Of a stretch of 7,055 nucleotides of DNA, positions 6,279 to 7,055 are shown piece by piece. Every line of letters starts with the position of its first letter. The stretch's first letter is position 1. The notes under the pieces are model-generated. The model was given only the letters and a program-made list of their open reading frames with translations, had not been told where the DNA came from and searched no databases. Made by a program: the position numbers and the translations under genes. The DNA is from Thiotrichaceae bacterium (GTDB lineage Bacteria; Pseudomonadota; Gammaproteobacteria; Thiotrichales; Thiotrichaceae). Location: contig JALVDQ010000446.1 of assembly GCA_027008885.1 (NCBI GenBank), positions 1 to 7,055 of the forward strand, given 5' to 3'.

Positions 6279-6437
6279 AAGTACCCGCTCAAAATTAATC
6301 TAACAATTTAGTCCCTGTTTTCTGATCTTCTTCGTTATTGCTTTGGTCACATAGTCTTACTATGCTCCCGTCGCAATGCCTTGAATATCAAAAAACAGGA
6401 AACGAAATTTTGTTAAATTAATTTTGCTTGGATACTT
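6279..6437. mobile_element. MITE-like palindromic element, copy B (159 bp), inside the CPBP gene
   Basis: The terminal inverted repeats begin AAGTACCCGCTC on the left and AAGTATCCAAGC on the right (read on the minus strand), and about 17 of the outer 21 positions match. Nested inside are CCTGTTTT (6314-6321) with AAAACAGG (6392-6399), ATTGC (6337-6341) with GCAAT (6373-6377), and CATAG (6350-6354) with CTATG (6360-6364) around TCTTA. Compared with copy A there is a 14-base insertion near 6410-6425, resembling a local duplication of an AATTTTG stretch, and two single-base indels. No transposase is encoded. No target duplication is evident, but on the minus strand both copies lie between GGTTTT and ATT. 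Confidence 0.8.
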
Positions 6438-6563
6438 AAAACCAGCAAAATACCCTTGTTTGATACCATACAATGATGTCGTCAATTTAAAAACAACAAA
6501 CATAAAAGGTAAAATAGCTAATGCTGACAAGACAAGGGTTAGACGACTTTTTTGGAGAGGCAT
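6360..6563 (-). CDS. N-terminal CPBP fragment fused to element-derived codons (67 aa)
   Basis: This short frame opens at an ATG 6 bp downstream of the alpha/beta-hydrolase stop. A possible AAGGG lies 11 bases before it. Residues 1-42 are a basic start followed by a hydrophobic helix (about 8-27) and a loop ending GYFAGF, and are interpreted as the true N-terminus of the CPBP protease. Residues 43-67, including FDIQGIATGA, come entirely from repeat copy B, whose CATAG hairpin supplies the TAG stop. If made, the product would be a single-helix membrane peptide with no catalytic residue. It should not be treated as an independent gene family. Confidence 0.45.
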   Translation of the reverse strand: MPLQKSRLTLVLSALAILPFMFVVFKLTTSLYGIKQGYFAGFKYPSKINLTKFRFLFFDIQGIATGA

Positions 6564-6569
6564 GTTATT

Positions 6570-7055
6570 TCATACCCTTGCTTTATACCCCAAAAAGTTC
6601 AGACACTCGCGGTTAAAAGCCTCTGGATTAACTAAATTTGAAGGATCCATGGCATCTTTGAGTATTACAAATCTTGATCCTTCAATACCTTCTGCAATTT
6701 TGCGGTTAATTGAAATAAAGGATCCTCCAAAAGATTCGCCCACCAGAACAAGTGTTGCAATTTCTTTCCCATCAATTTTGTGCAAGGCATCTATTTTATT
6801 GATTGCTTTTCTTGCCAGAATCAATTGATTAAAATCCACATCAGCGCTTTTCTCGATAAAATACGCTCTTGCCCGTTTTGCAAATGGCATTTTATAGACA
6901 TGGGACATACTCTTTGCCAGAGCTTTAGCTCCTAACCGTTTGTAAATGCTGAAACCCACAAGCTGAGAAAAACCAAGCAATTTTTCTCTCCAGCTCGACA
7001 ACGTGGCAAAGGTATCAGCCAAAATTAGTTGGCTCACCATGTGGGGATAATTTAT
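6570..7055 (-). CDS. Alpha/beta-hydrolase, C-terminal part, running off the right edge
   Basis: The frame is open to the last base, so the 161 visible residues are the C-terminal part; the ATG at 7038-7040 is internal. The visible N-terminus (INYPHMVSQLILADTFA) matches the strand that follows the nucleophile elbow of alpha/beta-hydrolases, so the nucleophile lies outside the window. A helical cap-like stretch (about 18-95) comes next, then ATLVLVGESFGGSFISINRKIAEGIEGSRFVILKDAMDPSNLVNPEAFN, here given only as landmark words: LVLVGE, RKIAEGIEGSRFVIL and SNLVNPEAFN. These align with the strands that normally carry the catalytic Asp and His, but both seem replaced (GESFGG where GExD is usual, AMDPSN where GHxSN is usual). 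The substrate is unknown. The CPBP gene follows after 6 bp. Confidence 0.8.
   Translation of the reverse strand: MNYPHMVSQLILADTFATLSSWREKLLGFSQLVGFSIYKRLGAKALAKSMSHVYKMPFAKRARAYFIEKSADVDFNQLILARKAINKIDALHKIDGKEIATLVLVGESFGGSFISINRKIAEGIEGSRFVILKDAMDPSNLVNPEAFNRECLNFLGYKARV

Larger units (their letters stand above)
5766..6563 (-). pseudogene. CPBP-family intramembrane protease gene interrupted by a 159-bp repeat element
   Basis: The N-terminal frame (ATG at 6561-6563) and the C-terminal catalytic frame (stop at 5766) are in the same phase: the whole span is 798 bp, or 266 codons. Copy B (6279-6437) is 159 bp, exactly 53 codons. Joining codon 42 (TTT, 6438-6440) to ATT at 6276-6278 gives a continuous 212-residue protein. 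Its junction reads GYFAGF-IIYW, and from memory a GYxxGFxIYW-like stretch occurs near the N-terminus of such CPBP proteins. Rebuilt numbering puts the catalytic residues at E119, E120, R124, H150, H195 and N199. The element supplies in-frame TAG codons at 6360-6362 and 6300-6302, so the full protein cannot be made without read-through. The gene starts 6 bp after the alpha/beta-hydrolase stop, implying an operon. Confidence 0.75.

Noticed and set aside
6759..6782. GESFGG read as the nucleophile elbow of the alpha/beta-hydrolase
   Set aside because: It matches GxSxGG, but it follows the cap-like helices and precedes the terminal SNLVNPEAFN helix, so it occupies the acid-strand position. The true elbow should lie upstream, beyond the window edge.
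6424..6828. Plus-strand open frame of 134 codons
   Set aside because: It runs antisense to the alpha/beta-hydrolase and CPBP N-terminus, both of which have recognisable protein features, and it shows no domain or ribosome binding site.
427..7055. A new defence or multi-gene system made from CPBP, hydrolase and lipoproteins
   Set aside because: The CPBP gene is broken, the gene groups are convergent and separately arranged, and no nuclease, sensor-effector pair or conserved linkage is visible. Proximity alone does not support a joint system.

Overview
The window is AT-rich and reads like accessory or intergenic-rich chromosome of a gammaproteobacterium. The best clue is the RstA/RstB-type two-component pair, and the mix of outer-envelope lipoproteins and short palindromic repeats fits this. 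The genus cannot be fixed from what is visible. No tRNA, rRNA, CRISPR array, transposase or phage gene is visible.

Layout: (1) 1-426 is non-coding. It holds a nine-unit heptamer array (CAGARGA) between two copies of a ~35-bp direct repeat, then a promoter-like region. (2) 427-2852 encodes an OmpR-family response regulator and its sensor kinase, 17 bp apart. The kinase's periplasmic sensor appears to be two tandem copies of the RstB-type sensor module. (3) 2853-3145 contains repeat element copy A (2963-3105). (4) 3146-5663, plus strand, has a small secreted or lipoprotein orphan, a six-helix DUF4386-like membrane protein, and a periplasmic lipoprotein serine hydrolase of the class C beta-lactamase fold. 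(5) A 31-bp perfect palindrome (5726-5756) separates these from the converging minus-strand genes. (6) 5766-7055, minus strand, has an alpha/beta-hydrolase running off the right edge, followed 6 bp downstream by a CPBP intramembrane protease gene. Copy B of the repeat (6279-6437) splits that protease gene.

The main result is this interrupted gene. Copy B is 159 bp, exactly 53 codons, with imperfect terminal inverted repeats. Removing it rejoins a 212-codon CPBP frame (6563 to 5766) whose N-terminal and catalytic halves otherwise look like two unrelated small ORFs. The element also brings in-frame stop codons, so the gene is probably inactive. Copies A and B lie in the same orientation 3.3 kb apart, have no clear target duplication, and share flanking bases.

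Functionally the window is themed on the cell envelope: a sensor kinase, lipoproteins, a membrane protein, a penicillin-binding-like hydrolase and a membrane protease. Nothing in the sequence proves that the two-component system controls the neighbours. I see no convincing new multi-gene defence or biosynthetic system. The novelty is in the repeat element, the duplicated sensor and the unusual hydrolase active site.
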